Source: Inia geoffrensis (Eukaryota > Chordata > Mammalia > Artiodactyla > Iniidae). From it: a stretch of 64,000 bases of DNA. The DNA lies in NCBI GenBank assembly GCA_036417435.1, contig JAZAQT010000027.1, positions 1,116,001 through 1,180,000 on the forward strand, written 5' to 3'. The number at the start of each line of letters is the position of its first letter. The first letter of the stretch is position 1. Both the position numbers and the translations under genes were made by a program. The notes beneath the pieces were generated by a model, which worked only from the letters and a program-made list of their open reading frames with translations, searched no databases and had not been told where the DNA came from. Of this stretch, positions 23,276 through 37,163 are shown one piece after another.

Positions 23276-25011
23276 TTGAGTCCATTTGGTTGAGCAAGGA
23301 GTAGCTCTTGTCTAATATATATTTGGCTTATGGAATGGTATCTGTCCTAATGTCAACCTCTGCTTTTATGCAGCCTCCCCACTCTCCTTTGCCCTTAAGC
23401 AAGCATAAGTTTCTTTTGTAAATGTGAGACTCTCTTGTGTTTTGTAATGCAGTTCACACGTAGCCGTGTTTACATTCCCGGTATTAGTGATATCTTATGA
23501 TGTTTCTTTTTCTGTGTGACTTATTTCACTTAGAATCATCGTAACTAAATCCACTCATTATGCTGCTACTGGTCTGTTGCCATTGATTTCATTGTTGAGT
23601 GATATTTCATTGTAGGGATGTACCACAACTTCTATATCCATTTTTCTCTTTCTGGGCTATTAAAGTTGTACCATAGTCAAGGCTCCCGTACACAGAGCAA
23701 CCCGAAACTTTGGTGTGGCTGTGTCTTTTTCATTTAAATTTTCCGAATCTATGGCACCATAAGTGGAAGTGCCCTAGGCTCTCTAGCTTGGTTTTTTCTT
23801 TGTTCCAGGAAACACCATCCACTTCTCCAGAGTGGCTGTTGGCAATTTACATCCCGCCCATCAGCATAACAAGGCTGCCGGTTCTCCATGGCCTGTCCTG
23901 CCTCTCTGGATTTTACACTTTTTTCGGACGGCCCTTTGGATCGGTGGGATGTGAGACTGCCTTGTAGTGCGGATGTCCATTGCAGGCTTGCTTGGTTTGC
24001 CAAAAAGGGCGTATGCGTTTTTTCCTGAATATATTCAGGAAAAAACGCATATGCCCTTTTTGGCCAAGTGCATCACTGTCGAACTGCTGCCTCTTTTCCT
24101 ACGCTTTCAGAGAAATTCTTATCTACCCCCTGATATCTATTTTCTGCAATTCTGCATCGCGTTCATGTCCTCTTCACAGCCTTCCTTCAATAAATTTTTG
24201 GATGATAGGGGTCATTAGGAACTCTGCAGGATTGTGAGTTACAGTGCCACAAATCTCCTTTTCTCAACTCGCTTTCTTGTGAGCTGACCGCAGACCCGAA
24301 GAATTGCTTCAGGCCCTAATCTCGTTCCGGCATGGCACGCTGAGCCTTTGATGAATTCTTCTTCCTGTAGGGAAATCAGTGTTCAATGTGCCCGTCCAAA
24401 CACATCAAGTTAGCTGCTCATTCGTTCTCCTTATTCCTGTTCATCTTCCACAGAAATTGCAAACTGTGCCAAACAAGAGGTCAAAGGCACTGACTCTCCA
24501 AGTGAGGAGAATGTTAATATTGCATCTGGAACGGCGAACTCGAGTACCAGGGGGCTAAAATGGCGATGAGTTTTAGAAATTGTGCCTGATCACTTCGTGG
24601 ACCATATTCTGGGTTTTCCATGCATATTTTAGCTGAAGGATAAATCCCTTTCACGTGGAGATTTGGGACCCGTGGAATGGGAACCATGCACCATTAACTC
24701 AAAGGGTCTGCATTCCCTCACCAATAGTATCAGCCCCAAGTGTCCAGCCTTATCTCTCCCACAGCTGTGGATGTAGAGGTGGTAAATCCAAGATTCCTCA
24801 CAAGACCTGAAGGACTTATTTAAGAATTTCTCTCTATTTGACAGTCCTTGTGTTTTCTTTTTCAAATTTATTTTTATAAGGGGATTTAGCTTATTGACAC
24901 TGCTGTGTGTATGCTGCTGTACACAAATGATTTTCTTATGGAGACCTATAAATGTATGGGTTTTAATTTTCTTCATAGTCAGGTATATTCCTAGGTTTTG
25001 AATACGGGGTG
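23276..25011. repeat. Satellite unit U10
   Basis: Palindrome 23996-24067 with one change in each arm at unpaired positions (tttgcc; catatgcc). 'ctatggcacc' creates a plus-strand open frame found only here and in U12. Identical to U12 as far as checked. Confidence 0.95.
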
Positions 25012-26747
25012 TTGAGTCCATTTGGTTGAGCAAGGAGTAGCTCTTGTCTAATATATATTTGGCTTATGGAATGGTATCTGTCCTAATGTCAACCTCTGGT
25101 TTTATGCAGCCTCCCCACTCTCCTTTCCCCTTAAGCAAGCAAAAGTTTGTTTTGTAAATGTGAGACTCTCTTGTGTTTTGTAATGCAGTTCACACGTAGC
25201 CGTGTTTACATTCCCGGTATTAGTGATATCTTATGATGTTTCTTTTTCTGTGTGACTTATTTCACTTAGAATCATCGTAACTAAATCCACTCATTATGCT
25301 GCTACTGGTCTGTTGCCATTGATTTCATTGTTGAGTGATATTCCATTGTAGGGATGTACCACAACTTCTATATCCATTTTTCTCTTTCTGGGCTATTAAA
25401 GTTGTACCATAGTCAAGGCTCCCGTACACAGAGCAGCCCCAAACTTTGGTGTGGCTGTGTCTTTTTCATTTAAATTTTCCGAATCTATAGCACCATAAGT
25501 GGAAGTGCCCTAGGCTCTCTAGCTTGGTTTTTTCTTTGTTCCAGGAAACACCATCCACTTCTCCAGAGTGGCTGTTGGCAATTTACATCCCGCCCATCAG
25601 CATAACAAGGCTGCCGGTTCTCCATGGCCTGTCCTGCCTCTCTGGATTTTACACTTTTTTCGGACGGCCCTTTGGATCGGTGGGAAGTGAGACTGCCTTG
25701 TAGTGCGGATTTCCACTGCAGGCTTGCTTGGTTGGCCAAAAAGGGCGTATGCGATTTTTCCTGAATATATTCAGGAAAAAACGCATACGCCCTTTTTGGC
25801 CAAGTGCATCACTGTCGAACTGCTGCCTCTTTTCCTACGCTTTCAGAGCAATTCTTATCTACCCCCTGATATCTGTTTTCTGCAATTCTGCGTCGCGTTC
25901 AAATCCTATTCACAGCCTTCCTTCAATAAATTTTTGGATGATAGGGGTCATTTGGAACTCTGCAGGATTTTGAGTTACAGTGCCACAAATCTCCTTTTCT
26001 CAACTCGCTTTCTTGTGAGCGGACCGCAAACCCGAAGAATTGCTTCAGGCCCTAATCTCGTTCCGGCATGGCACGCTGAGCCTTTGATGAATTCTTCTTC
26101 CTGTAGGGAAATCAGTGTTCAATGTGCCCATCGAAACACATCAAGTTAGCTGCTCATTTGTTCTCCTTATTCCTGTTCATCTTCCACAGAAATTGCAAAC
26201 TGTGCCAAACAAGAGGTCAAAGGCACTGACTCTCCAAGTGGGGAGAATGTTAATATTGCATCTGGAACGGCGAACTCGAGTACCAGGGGGCTAAAATGGC
26301 GATGAGTTTTAGAAATTGTGCCTGATCACTTCGTGGACCATATTCTGGGGTTTCCATGCATATTTTAGCTGAAGGATAAATCCCTTTCACGTGGAGATTT
26401 GGGACCCGTGGAATGGGAACCATGCACCATTACCTCAAAGGGTCTGCATTCCCTCACCAATAGTATCAGCCCCAAGTGTCCAGCCTTATCTCTCTCACAG
26501 CTGGGGATGTAGAGGTGGTAAATCCAAGATTCCTCACAAGCCCTGAAGGACTTATTTAAGAATTTCTCTCTATTTGACAGTCCTTGTGTTTTCTTTTTCA
26601 AATTTATTTTTATAAGGGGATTTAGCTTATTGACACTGCTGTGTGTATGCTGCTGTACACAAATGATTTTCTTATGGAGACCTATAAATGTATGGGTTTT
26701 AATTTTCTTCATAGTCAGGTATATTCCTAAGTTTTGAATACGGGGTG
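25012..26747. repeat. Satellite unit U11
   Basis: Palindrome 25732-25803 with a left-arm change (gcgatttttcc) that is shared only with U13. 'gcaaaagtttg' near 25139 is a variant that becomes common in the three-unit region. Confidence 0.95.
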
Positions 26748-28483
26748 TTGAGTCCATTTGGTTGAGCAAGGAGTAGCTCTTGTCTAATATATATTTGGCT
26801 TATGGAATGGTATCTGTCCTAATGTCAACCTCTGCTTTTATGCAGCCTCCCCACTCTCCTTTGCCCTTAAGCAAGCATAAGTTTCTTTTGTAAATGTGAG
26901 ACTCTCTTGTGTTTTGTAATGCAGTTCACACGTAGCCGTGTTTACATTCCCGGTATTAGTGATATCTTATGATGTTTCTTTTTCTGTGTGACTTATTTCA
27001 CTTAGAATCATCGTAACTAAATCCACTCATTATGCTGCTACTGGTCTGTTGCCATTGATTTCATTGTTGAGTGATATTTCATTGTAGGGATGTACCACAA
27101 CTTCTATATCCATTTTTCTCTTTCTGGGCTATTAAAGTTGTACCATAGTCAAGGCTCCCGTACACAGAGCAACCCGAAACTTTGGTGTGGCTGTGTCTTT
27201 TTCATTTAAATTTTCCGAATCTATGGCACCATAAGTGGAAGTGCCCTAGGCTCTCTAGCTTGGTTTTTTCTTTGTTCCAGGAAACACCATCCACTTCTCC
27301 AGAGTGGCTGTTGGCAATTTACATCCCGCCCATCAGCATAACAAGGCTGCCGGTTCTCCATGGCCTGTCCTGCCTCTCTGGATTTTACACTTTTTTCGGA
27401 CGGCCCTTTGGATCGGTGGGATGTGAGACTGCCTTGTAGTGCGGATGTCCATTGCAGGCTTGCTTGGTTTGCCAAAAAGGGCGTATGCGTTTTTTCCTGA
27501 ATATATTCAGGAAAAAACGCATATGCCCTTTTTGGCCAAGTGCATCACTGTCGAACTGCTGCCTCTTTTCCTACGCTTTCAGAGAAATTCTTATCTACCC
27601 CCTGATATCTATTTTCTGCAATTCTGCATCGCGTTCATGTCCTCTTCACAGCCTTCCTTCAATAAATTTTTGGATGATAGGGGTCATTAGGAACTCTGCA
27701 GGATTGTGAGTTACAGTGCCACAAATCTCCTTTTCTCAACTCGCTTTCTTGTGAGCTGACCGCAGACCCGAAGAATTGCTTCAGGCCCTAATCTCGTTCC
27801 GGCATGGCACGCTGAGCCTTTGATGAATTCTTCTTCCTGTAGGGAAATCAGTGTTCAATGTGCCCGTCCAAACACATCAAGTTAGCTGCTCATTCGTTCT
27901 CCTTATTCCTGTTCATCTTCCACAGAAATTGCAAACTGTGCCAAACAAGAGGTCAAAGGCACTGACTCTCCAAGTGAGGAGAATGTTAATATTGCATCTG
28001 GAACGGCGAACTCGAGTACCAGGGGGCTAAAATGGCGATGAGTTTTAGAAATTGTGCCTGATCACTTCGTGGACCATATTCTGGGTTTTCCATGCATATT
28101 TTAGCTGAAGGATAAATCCCTTTCACGTGGAGATTTGGGACCCGTGGAATGGGAACCATGCACCATTAACTCAAAGGGTCTGCATTCCCTCACCAATAGT
28201 ATCAGCCCCAAGTGTCCAGCCTTATCTCTCCCACAGCTGTGGATGTAGAGGTGGTAAATCCAAGATTCCTCACAAGACCTGAAGGACTTATTTAAGAATT
28301 TCTCTCTATTTGACAGTCCTTGTGTTTTCTTTTTCAAATTTATTTTTATAAGGGGATTTAGCTTATTGACACTGCTGTGTGTATGCTGCTGTACACAAAT
28401 GATTTTCTTATGGAGACCTATAAATGTATGGGTTTTAATTTTCTTCATAGTCAGGTATATTCCTAGGTTTTGAATACGGGGTG
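26748..28483. repeat. Satellite unit U12 (duplicate of U10)
   Basis: Palindrome 27468-27539 with the same two changes as U10. No difference from U10 was seen in the positions compared. Confidence 0.95.
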
Positions 28484-30219
28484 TTGAGTCCATTTGGTTG
28501 AGCAAGGAGTAGCTCTTGTCTAATATATATTTGGCTTATGGAATGGTATCTGTCCTAATGTCAACCTCTGGTTTTATGCAGCCTCCCCACTCTCCTTTCC
28601 CCTTAAGCAAGCAAAAGTTTGTTTTGTAAATGTGAGACTCTCTTGTGTTTTGTAATGCAGTTCACACGTAGCCGTGTTTACATTCCCGGTATTAGTGATA
28701 TCTTATGATGTTTCTTTTTCTGTGTGACTTATTTCACTTAGAATCATCGTAACTAAATCCACTCATTATGCTGCTACTGGTCTGTTGCCATTGATTTCAT
28801 TGTTGAGTGATATTCCATTGTAGGGATGTACCACAACTTCTATATCCATTTTTCTCTTTCTGGGCTATTAAAGTTGTACCATAGTCAAGGCTCCCGTACA
28901 CAGAGCAGCCCCAAACTTTGGTGTGGCTGTGTCTTTTTCATTTAAATTTTCCGAATCTATAGCACCATAAGTGGAAGTGCCCTAGGCTCTCTAGCTTGGT
29001 TTTTTCTTTGTTCCAGGAAACACCATCCACTTCTCCAGAGTGGCTGTTGGCAATTTACATCCCGCCCATCAGCATAACAAGGCTGCCGGTTCTCCATGGC
29101 CTGTCCTGCCTCTCTGGATTTTACACTTTTTTCGGACGGCCCTTTGGATCGGTGGGAAGTGAGACTGCCTTGTAGTGCGGATTTCCACTGCAGGCTTGCT
29201 TGGTTGGCCAAAAAGGGCGTATGCGATTTTTCCTGAATATATTCAGGAAAAAACGCATACGCCCTTTTTGGCCAAGTGCATCACTGTCGAACTGCTGCCT
29301 CTTTTCCTACGCTTTCAGAGCAATTCTTATCTACCCCCTGATATCTGTTTTCTGCAATTCTGCGTCGCGTTCAAATCCTATTCACAGCCTTCCTTCAATA
29401 AATTTTTGGATGATAGGGGTCATTTGGAACTCTGCAGGATTTTGAGTTACAGTGCCACAAATCTCCTTTTCTCAACTCGCTTTCTTGTGAGCGGACCGCA
29501 AACCCGAAGAATTGCTTCAGGCCCTAATCTCGTTCCGGCATGGCATGCTGAGCCTTTGATGAATTCTTCTTCCTGTAGGGAAATCAGTGTTCAATGTGCC
29601 CATCGAAACACATCAAGTTAGCTGCTCATTCGTTCTCCTTATTCCTGTTCATCTTCCACAGAAATTGCAAACTGTGCCAAACAAGAGGTCAAAGGCACTG
29701 ACTCTCCAAGTGGGGAGAATATTAATATTGCATCTGGAACGGCGAACTCGAGTACCAGAGGGCGAAAATGGCGATGAGTTTTAGAAATTTTGCCTGATCA
29801 CTTCGTGGACCATATTCTGGGATTTCCATGCATATTTTAGCTGAAGGATAAATCCCTTACACGTGGAGATTTGGGACCCGTGGAATGGGAACCATGCACC
29901 ATTACCTCAAAGGGTCTGCATTCCCTCACCAATAGTATCAGCCCCAAGTGTCCAGCCTTATCTCTCTCACAGCTGGGGATGTAGAGGTGGTAAATCCAAG
30001 ATTCCTCACAAGCCCTGAAGGACTTATTTAAGAATTTCTCTCTATTTGACAGTCCTTGTGTTTTCTTTTTCAAATTTATTTTTATAAGGGGATTTAGCTT
30101 ATTGACACTGCTGTGTGTATGCTGCTGTACACAAATGATTTTCTTATGGAGACCTATAAATGTATGGGTTTTAATTTTCTTCATAGTCAGGTATATTCCT
30201 AGGTTTTGAATACGGGGTG
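28484..30219. repeat. Satellite unit U13 (duplicate of U11 in its left two thirds)
   Basis: Palindrome 29204-29275 with the U11-type change. Identity with U11 stops near 29545. The right end has 'gagaatattaat' and 'accagagggcgaaaatgg', shared with the ends of U15 and U31. Confidence 0.95.
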
Positions 30220-31955
30220 TTGAGTCCATTTGGTTGAGCAAGGAGTAGCTCTTGTCTAATATATATTTGGCTTATGGAATGGTATCTGTCCTAATGTCAA
30301 CCTCTGGTTTTATGCAGCCTCCCCACTCTCCTTTCCCCTTAAGCAAGCAAAAGTTTGTTTTGTAAATGTGAGACTCTCTTGTGTTTTGTAATGCAGTTCA
30401 CAGGTAGCCGTGTTTACATTCCCGGTATTAGTGATATCTTATGATGTTTCTTTTTCTGTGTGACTTATTTCACTTAGAATCATCGTAACTAAATCCACTC
30501 ATTATGCTGCTACTGGTCTGTTGCCATTGATTTCATTGTTGAGTGATATTCCATTGTAGGGATGTACCACAACTTCTATATCCATTTTTCTCTTTCTGGG
30601 CTATTAAAGTTGTACCATAGTCAAGGCTCCCGTACACAGAGCAGCCCCAAACTTTGGTGTGGCTGTGTCTTTTTCATTTAAATTTTCCGAATCTATAGCA
30701 CCATAAGTGGAAGTGCCCTAGGCTCTCTAGCTTGGTTTTTTCTTTGTTCCAGGAAACACCATCCACTTCTCCAGAGTGGCTGTTGGCAATTTACATCCCG
30801 CCCATCAGCATAACAAGGCTGCCGGTTCTCCATGGCCTGTCCTGCCTCTCTGGATTTTACACTTTTTTCGGACGGCCCTTTGGATCGGTGGGATGTGAGA
30901 CTGCCTTGTAGTGCGGATGTCCATTGCAGGCTTGCTTGGTTGGCCAAAAAGGGCGTATGCGTTTTTTCCTGAATATATTCAGGAAAAAACGCATACGCCC
31001 TTTTTGGCCAAGTGCATCACTGTCGAACTGCTGCCTCTTTTCCTACGCTTTCAGAGAAATTCTTATCTACCCCCTGATATCTGTTTTCTGCAATTCTGCA
31101 TCGCGTTCATGTCCTCTTCACAGCCTTCCTTCAATAAATTTTTGGATGATAGGGGTCATTAGGAACTCTGCAGGATTGTGAGTTACAGTGCCACAAATCT
31201 CCTTTTCTCAACTCGCTTTCTTGTGAGCTGACCGCAGACCCGAAGAATTGCTTCAGGCCCTAATCTCGTTCCGGCATGGCACGCTGAGCCTTTGATGAAT
31301 TCTTCTTCCTGTAGGGAAATCAGTGTTCAATGTGCCCGTCCAAACACATCAAGTTAGCTGCTCATTCGTTCTCCTTATTCCTGTTCATCTTCCACAGAAA
31401 TTGCAAACTGTGCCAAACAAGAGGTCAAAGGCACTGACTCTCCAAGTGGGGAGAATGTTAATATTGCATCTGGAACGGCGAACTCGAGTACCAGGGGGCT
31501 AAAATGGCGATGAGTTTTAGAAATTGTGCCTGATCACTTCGTGGACCATATTCTGGGTTTTCCATGCATATTTTAGCTGAAGGATAAATCCCTTACACGT
31601 GGAGATTTGGGACCCGTGGAATGGGAACCATGCACCATTACCTCAAAGGGTCTGCATTCCCTCACCAATAGTATCAGCCCCAAGAGTCCAGCCTTATCTC
31701 TCCCACAGCTGTGGATGTAGAGGTGGTAAATCCAAGATTTCTCACAAGCCCTCAAGGGCTTATTTAAGAATTTCTCTCTATTTGACAGTCCTTGTGTTTT
31801 CTTTTTCAAATTTATTTTTATAAGGGGATTTAGCTTATTGACACTGCTGTGTGTATGCTGCTGTACACAAATGATTTTCTTATGGAGACCTATAAATGTA
31901 TGGGTTTTAATTTTCTTCATAGTCAGGTATATTCCTAGGTTTTGAATACGGGGTG
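30220..31955. repeat. Satellite unit U14
   Basis: Palindrome 30940-31011 is perfect. The unit ends with 'caagagtccagc' near 31681 and 'ccctcaaggg' near 31749, the first of the markers that then recur every three units. Confidence 0.95.
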
Positions 31956-33691
31956 TTGAGTCCATTTGGTTGAGCAAGGAGTAGCTCTTGTCTAATATAT
32001 ATTTGGCTTATGGAATGGTATCTGTCCTAATGTCAACCTCTGGTTTTATGCAGCCTCCCCACTCTCCTTTCCCCTTAAGCAAGCAAAAGTTTGTTTTGTA
32101 AATGTGAGACTCTCTTGTGTTTTGTAATGCAGTTCACACGTAGCCGTGTTTACATTCCCGGTATTAGTGATATCTTATGATGTTTCTTTTTCTGTGTGAC
32201 TTATTTCACTTAGAATCATCGTAACTAAATCCACTCATTATGCTGCTACTGGTCTGTTGCCATTGATTTCATTGTTGAGTGATATTCCATTGTAGGGATG
32301 TACCACAACTTCTATATCCATTTTTCTCTTTCTGGGCTATTAAAGTTGTACCATAGTCAAGGCTCCCGTACACAGAGCAGCCCCAAACTTTGGTGTGGCT
32401 GTGTCTTTTTCATTTAAATTTTCCGAATCTATAGCACCATAAGTGGAAGTGCCCTAGGCTCTCTAGCTTGGTTTTTTCTTTGTTCCAGGAAACACCATCC
32501 ACTTCTCCAGAGTGGCTGTTGGCAATTTACATCCCGCCCATCAGCATAACAAGGCTGCCGGTTCTCCATGGCCTGTCCTGCCTCTCTGGATTTTACACTT
32601 TTTTCGGACGGCCCTTTGGATCGGTGGGAAGTGAGACTGCCTTGTAGTGCGGATTTCCACTGCAGGCTTGCTTGGTTGGCCAAAAAGGGCGTATGCGTTT
32701 TTTCCTGAATATATTCAGGAAAAAACGCATACGCCCTTTTTGGCCAAGTGCATCACTGTCGAACTGCTGCCTCTTTTCCTACGCTTTCAGAGCAATTCTT
32801 ATCTACCCCCTGATATCTATTTTCTGCAATTCTGCGTCGCGTTCAAATCCTCTTCACAGCCTTCCTTCAATAAATTTTTGGATGATAGGGGTCATTTGGA
32901 ACTCTGCAGGATTTTGAGTTACAGTGCCACAAATCTCCTTTTCTCAACTCGCTTTCTTGTGAGCGGACCGCAAACCTGAAGAATTGCTTCAGGCCCTAAT
33001 CTCGTTCCGGCATGGCACGCTGAGCCTTTGATGAATTCTTCTTCCTGTAGGGAAATCAGTGTTCAATGTGCCCATCGAAACACATCAAGTTAGCTGCTCA
33101 TTCGTTCTCCTTATTCCTGTTCATCTTCCACAGAAATTGCAAACTGTGCCAAACAAGAGGTCAAAGGCACTGACTCTCCAAGTGGGGAGAATATTAATAT
33201 TGCATCTGGAACGGCGAACTCGAGTACCAGAGGGCGTAAATGGCGATGAGTTTTAGAAATTTTGCCTGATCACTTCGTGGACCATATTCTGGGATTTCCA
33301 TGCATATTTTAGCTGAAGGATAAATCCCTTACACGTGGAGATTTGGGACCCGTGGAATGGGAACCATGCACCATTACCTCAAAGGGTCTGCATTCCCTCA
33401 CCAATAGTATCAGCCACAAGTGTCCAGCTTTATCTCTCCCACAGCTGGGGATGTAGAGGTGGTAAATCCAAGATTCCTCACAAGCCCTGAAGGACTTATT
33501 TAAGAATTTCTCTCTATTTGAAAGTCCTTGTGTTTTCTTTTTCAAATTTATTTTTATAAGGGGATTTAGCTTATTTACACTACTGTGTGTATGCTGCTGT
33601 ACACAAATGATTTTCTTATGGAGACCTATAAATGTATGGGTTTTAATTTTCTTCATAGTCAGGTATATTCCTAGGTTTTGAATACGGGGTG
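31956..33691. repeat. Satellite unit U15
   Basis: Palindrome 32676-32747 is perfect. Shares 'tgatatctattttc' and 'ttcaaatcctcttc' with U18. After about 32955 it follows U13 instead ('gagcggaccg', 'accagagggcg'), suggesting a conversion breakpoint. Confidence 0.95.
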
Positions 33692-35427
33692 TTGAGTCCA
33701 TTTGGTTGAGCAAGGAGTAGCTCTTGTGTAATATATATTTGGCTTATGGAATGGTATCTGTCCTAATGTCAACCTCTGGTTTTATGCAGCCTCCCCACTC
33801 TCCCTTCCCCTTAAGCAAGCATAAGTTTCTTTTGTAAATGTGAGACTCTGTTGTTTTTTGTAATGAAGTTCACACGAAGCCGTGTTTACATTCCCGGTAT
33901 TAGTGATATCTTATGATGTTTCTTTTTCTGTGTGACTTATTTCACTTAGAATCATCGTAACTAAATCCACTCATTATGCTGCTACTGCTCTGTTGCCATT
34001 GATTTCATTGTTGAGTTATATTCCATTGTAGGGATGTACCACAACTTCTATATCCATTTTTCTCTTTCTGGGCTATTAAAGTTGTACCATAGTCAAGGCT
34101 GCCATACACAGAGCAGCCCCAAACTTTGGTGTGGCTGTGTCTTTTTCATTTAAATTTTCCGAATCTATAGCACCATAAGTGGAAGTGCCCTTGGCTCTCT
34201 AGCTTGGTTTTTTCTTTGTTCCAGGAATCACCATCCACTTCTCCAGAGTGGCTGTTGGCAATTTACATCCCGCCCATCAGCATAACAAGGCTGCCAGTTC
34301 TCCATGGCCTTTCCTGCCTCTCTGGATTTTACACTTTTTTCGGACGGCCCTTTGGATCGGTGGGAAGTGAGACTGCCTTGTAGTGCGGATTTCCACTGCA
34401 GGCTTGCTTGGTTCGCCAAAAAGGGCGTATGCGTTTTTTCCTGAATATATTCAGGAAAAAATGCATACGCCCTTTTTGGCCAAGTGCATCACTGTCGAAC
34501 TGCTGCCTCTTTTCCTACGCTTTCAGAGAAATTCTTATCTACCCCCTGATATCTATTTTCTGCAATTCTGCATCGCGTTCATGTCCTCTTCACAGCCTTC
34601 CTTCAATAAATTTTTGGATGATAGGGGTCATTAGTAACTCTGCAGGATTGTGAGTTACAGTGCCACAAATCTCCTTTTCTCAACTCGCTTTCTTGTGAGC
34701 TGACCGCAAACCCGAAGAATTGCTTCAGGCCCTAATCTCGTTCCGGTATGGCACGCTGAGCCTTTGATGGATTCTTCTTCCTGTAGGGAAATCAGTGTTC
34801 AATGTGCCCGTCCAAACACATCAAGTTAGCTGCTCATTCGTTCTCCTTATTCCTGTTCATCTTCCACAGAAATTGCAAACTGTGCCAAACAAGAGGTCAA
34901 AGGCACTGACTCTCCAAGTGGGGAGAATGTTAATATTGCATCTGGAACGGCGAACTCGAGTACCAGGGGGTTAAAATGGCGATGAGATTTAGAAATTGTG
35001 CCTGATCACTTCGTGGACCATATTCTGGGTTTTCCATGCATATTTTAGCTGAAGGATAAATCCCTTTCACGTGGAGATTTGGGACCCGTGGAATGGGAAC
35101 CATGCACCATTACCTCAAAGGGTCTGCATTCCCTCACCAATAGTATCAACCACAAGTGTCCAGCCTTATCTCTCCCACAGCTGTGGATGTAGAGGTGGTA
35201 AATCCAAGATTCCTCACAAGCCCTGAAGGACTTATTTAAGAATTTCTCTCTATTTGACAGTCCTTGTGTTTTCTTTTTCAAATTTATTTTTATAAGGGGA
35301 TTTAGCTTATTGACACAGCTGTGTGTATGCTGCTGTACACAAATGATTTTCTTATGGAGACCTATAAATGTATGGGTTTTAATTTTCTTCATAGTCAGGT
35401 ATATTCCTAGGTTTTGAATACGGGTTG
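33692..35427. repeat. Satellite unit U16
   Basis: Palindrome 34412-34483 with unpaired changes (ttcgcc; aaaaaatgcatacg). The left part (about 33863-34228) has the U4/U9 patch. The right part ('gatgagattt', 'gtatcaaccacaag') matches U19. Confidence 0.95.
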
Positions 35428-37163
35428 TTGAGTCCATTTGGTTGAGCAAGGAGTAGCTCTTGTCTAATATATATTTGGCTTATGGAATGGTATCTGTCCT
35501 AATGTCAACCTCTGGTTTTATGCAGCCTCCCCACTCTCCTTTCCCCTTAAGCAAGCATAAGTTTCTTTTGTTAATGTGAGACTCTCTTGTGTTTTGTAAT
35601 GCAGTTCACACGTAGCCGTGTTTACATTCCCGGTATTAGTGATATCTTATGATGTTTCTTTTTCTGTGTGACTTATTTCACTTAGAATCATCGTCACTAA
35701 ATCCACTCATTATGCTGCTACTGGTCTGTTGCCATTGATTTCATTGTTGAGTGATATTCCATTGTAGGGATGTACCACAACTTCTATATCCATTTTTCTC
35801 TTTCTGGGCTATTAAAGTTGTACCATAGTCAAGGCTCCGGTACACAGAGCAGCCCCAAACTTTGGTGTGGCTGTGTCTTTTTCATTTAAATTTTCCGAAT
35901 CTATAGCACCATAAGTGGAAGTGACCTAGGCTCTCTAGCTTGGTTTTTTCTTTGTTCCAGGAAACACCATCCACTTCTCCAGAGTGGCTGTTGGCAATTT
36001 ACATCACGCCCATCAGCATAACAAGGCTGCCGGTTCTCCATGGCCTGTCCTGCCTCTCTGGATTTTACACTTTTTTCGGACGGCCCTTTGGATCGGTGTG
36101 AAGTGAGACTGCCTTGTAGTGCGGATTTCCACTGCAGGCTTGCTTGGTTGGCCAAAAAGGGCGTATGCGTTTTTTCCTGAATATATTCAGGAAAAAACGC
36201 ATACGCCCTTTTTGGCCAAGTGCATCACTGTCGAACTGCTGCCTCTTTTCCTACGCTTTCAGAGCAATTCTTATCGACCCCCTGATATCTGTTTTCTGCA
36301 ATTCTGCGTCGCGTTCAAATCCTCTTCACAGCCTTCCTTCAATAAATTTTTGGATGATAGGGGTCATTTGGAACTCTGCAGGATTGTGAGTTACAGTGAT
36401 AAAAATCTCCTTTTCTCCACTCACTTTCTTGTGAGCTGACCGCAAACCCGAAGAATTGCTTCAGGCCCTAATCTCGTTCTGGCATGGCACGCTGAGCCTT
36501 TGATGAATTCTTCTTCCTGTAGGGAAATCAGTGTTCAATGTGCCCGTCCAAACACATCAAGTTAGCTGCTCATTCGTTCTCCTTATTCCTGTTCATCTTC
36601 CACAGAAATTGCAAACTGTGCCAAACAAGAGGTCAAAGGCACTGACTCTCCAAGTGGGGAGAATGTTAATATTGCATCTGGAACAGCGAACTCGAGTACC
36701 AGGGGGCTAAAATGGCGATGAGTTTTAGAAATTGTGCCTGATCACTTCGTGGACCATATTCTGGGTTTTCCATGCATATTTTAGCTGAAGGATAAATCCC
36801 TTACACGTGGAGATTTGGGACCCGTGGAATGGGAACCATGCACCATTACCTCAAAGGGTCTGCATTCCCTCACCAATAGTATCAGCCCCAAGAGTCCAGC
36901 CTTATCTCTCCCACAGCTGTGGATGTAGAGGTGGTAAATCCAAGATTTCTCACAAGCCCTCAAGGGCTTATTTAAGAATTTCTCTCTATTTGACAGTCCT
37001 TGTGTTTTCTTTTTCAAATTTATTTTTATAAGGGGATTTAGCTTATTGACACTGCTGTGTGTATGCTGCTGTACACAAATGATTTTCTTATGGAGACCTA
37101 TAAATGTATGGGTTTTAATTTTCTTCATAGTCAGGTATATTCCTAGGTTTTGAATACGGGGTG
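35428..37163. repeat. Satellite unit U17
   Basis: Palindrome 36148-36219 is perfect. Nearly identical to U20, sharing 'acatcacgcc', 'cggtgtgaag', 'ttatcgacccc', 'agtgataaaaatc' and 'gaacagcgaac'. Ends with the three-unit marker near 36957. Confidence 0.95.

Larger units (their letters stand above)
22474..29544. repeat. Exact tandem duplication of a two-unit block (3472 bp)
   Basis: Sequence from about 22474 to 26072 appears identical to about 25946-29544 at every landmark I compared. These include rare variants such as agtgaggaga (24501/27973), caagacctg, gcaacccgaaac (23697/27169), 'ctatggcacc', 'gcaaaagttt' and 'gcgatttttcc'. The match ends on the left at agggttcatt (22473) versus aggggtcatt, and on the right at ggcatgctg (29545) versus ggcacgctg. 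This is a very recent unequal-exchange product or an assembly duplication. Confidence 0.85.
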
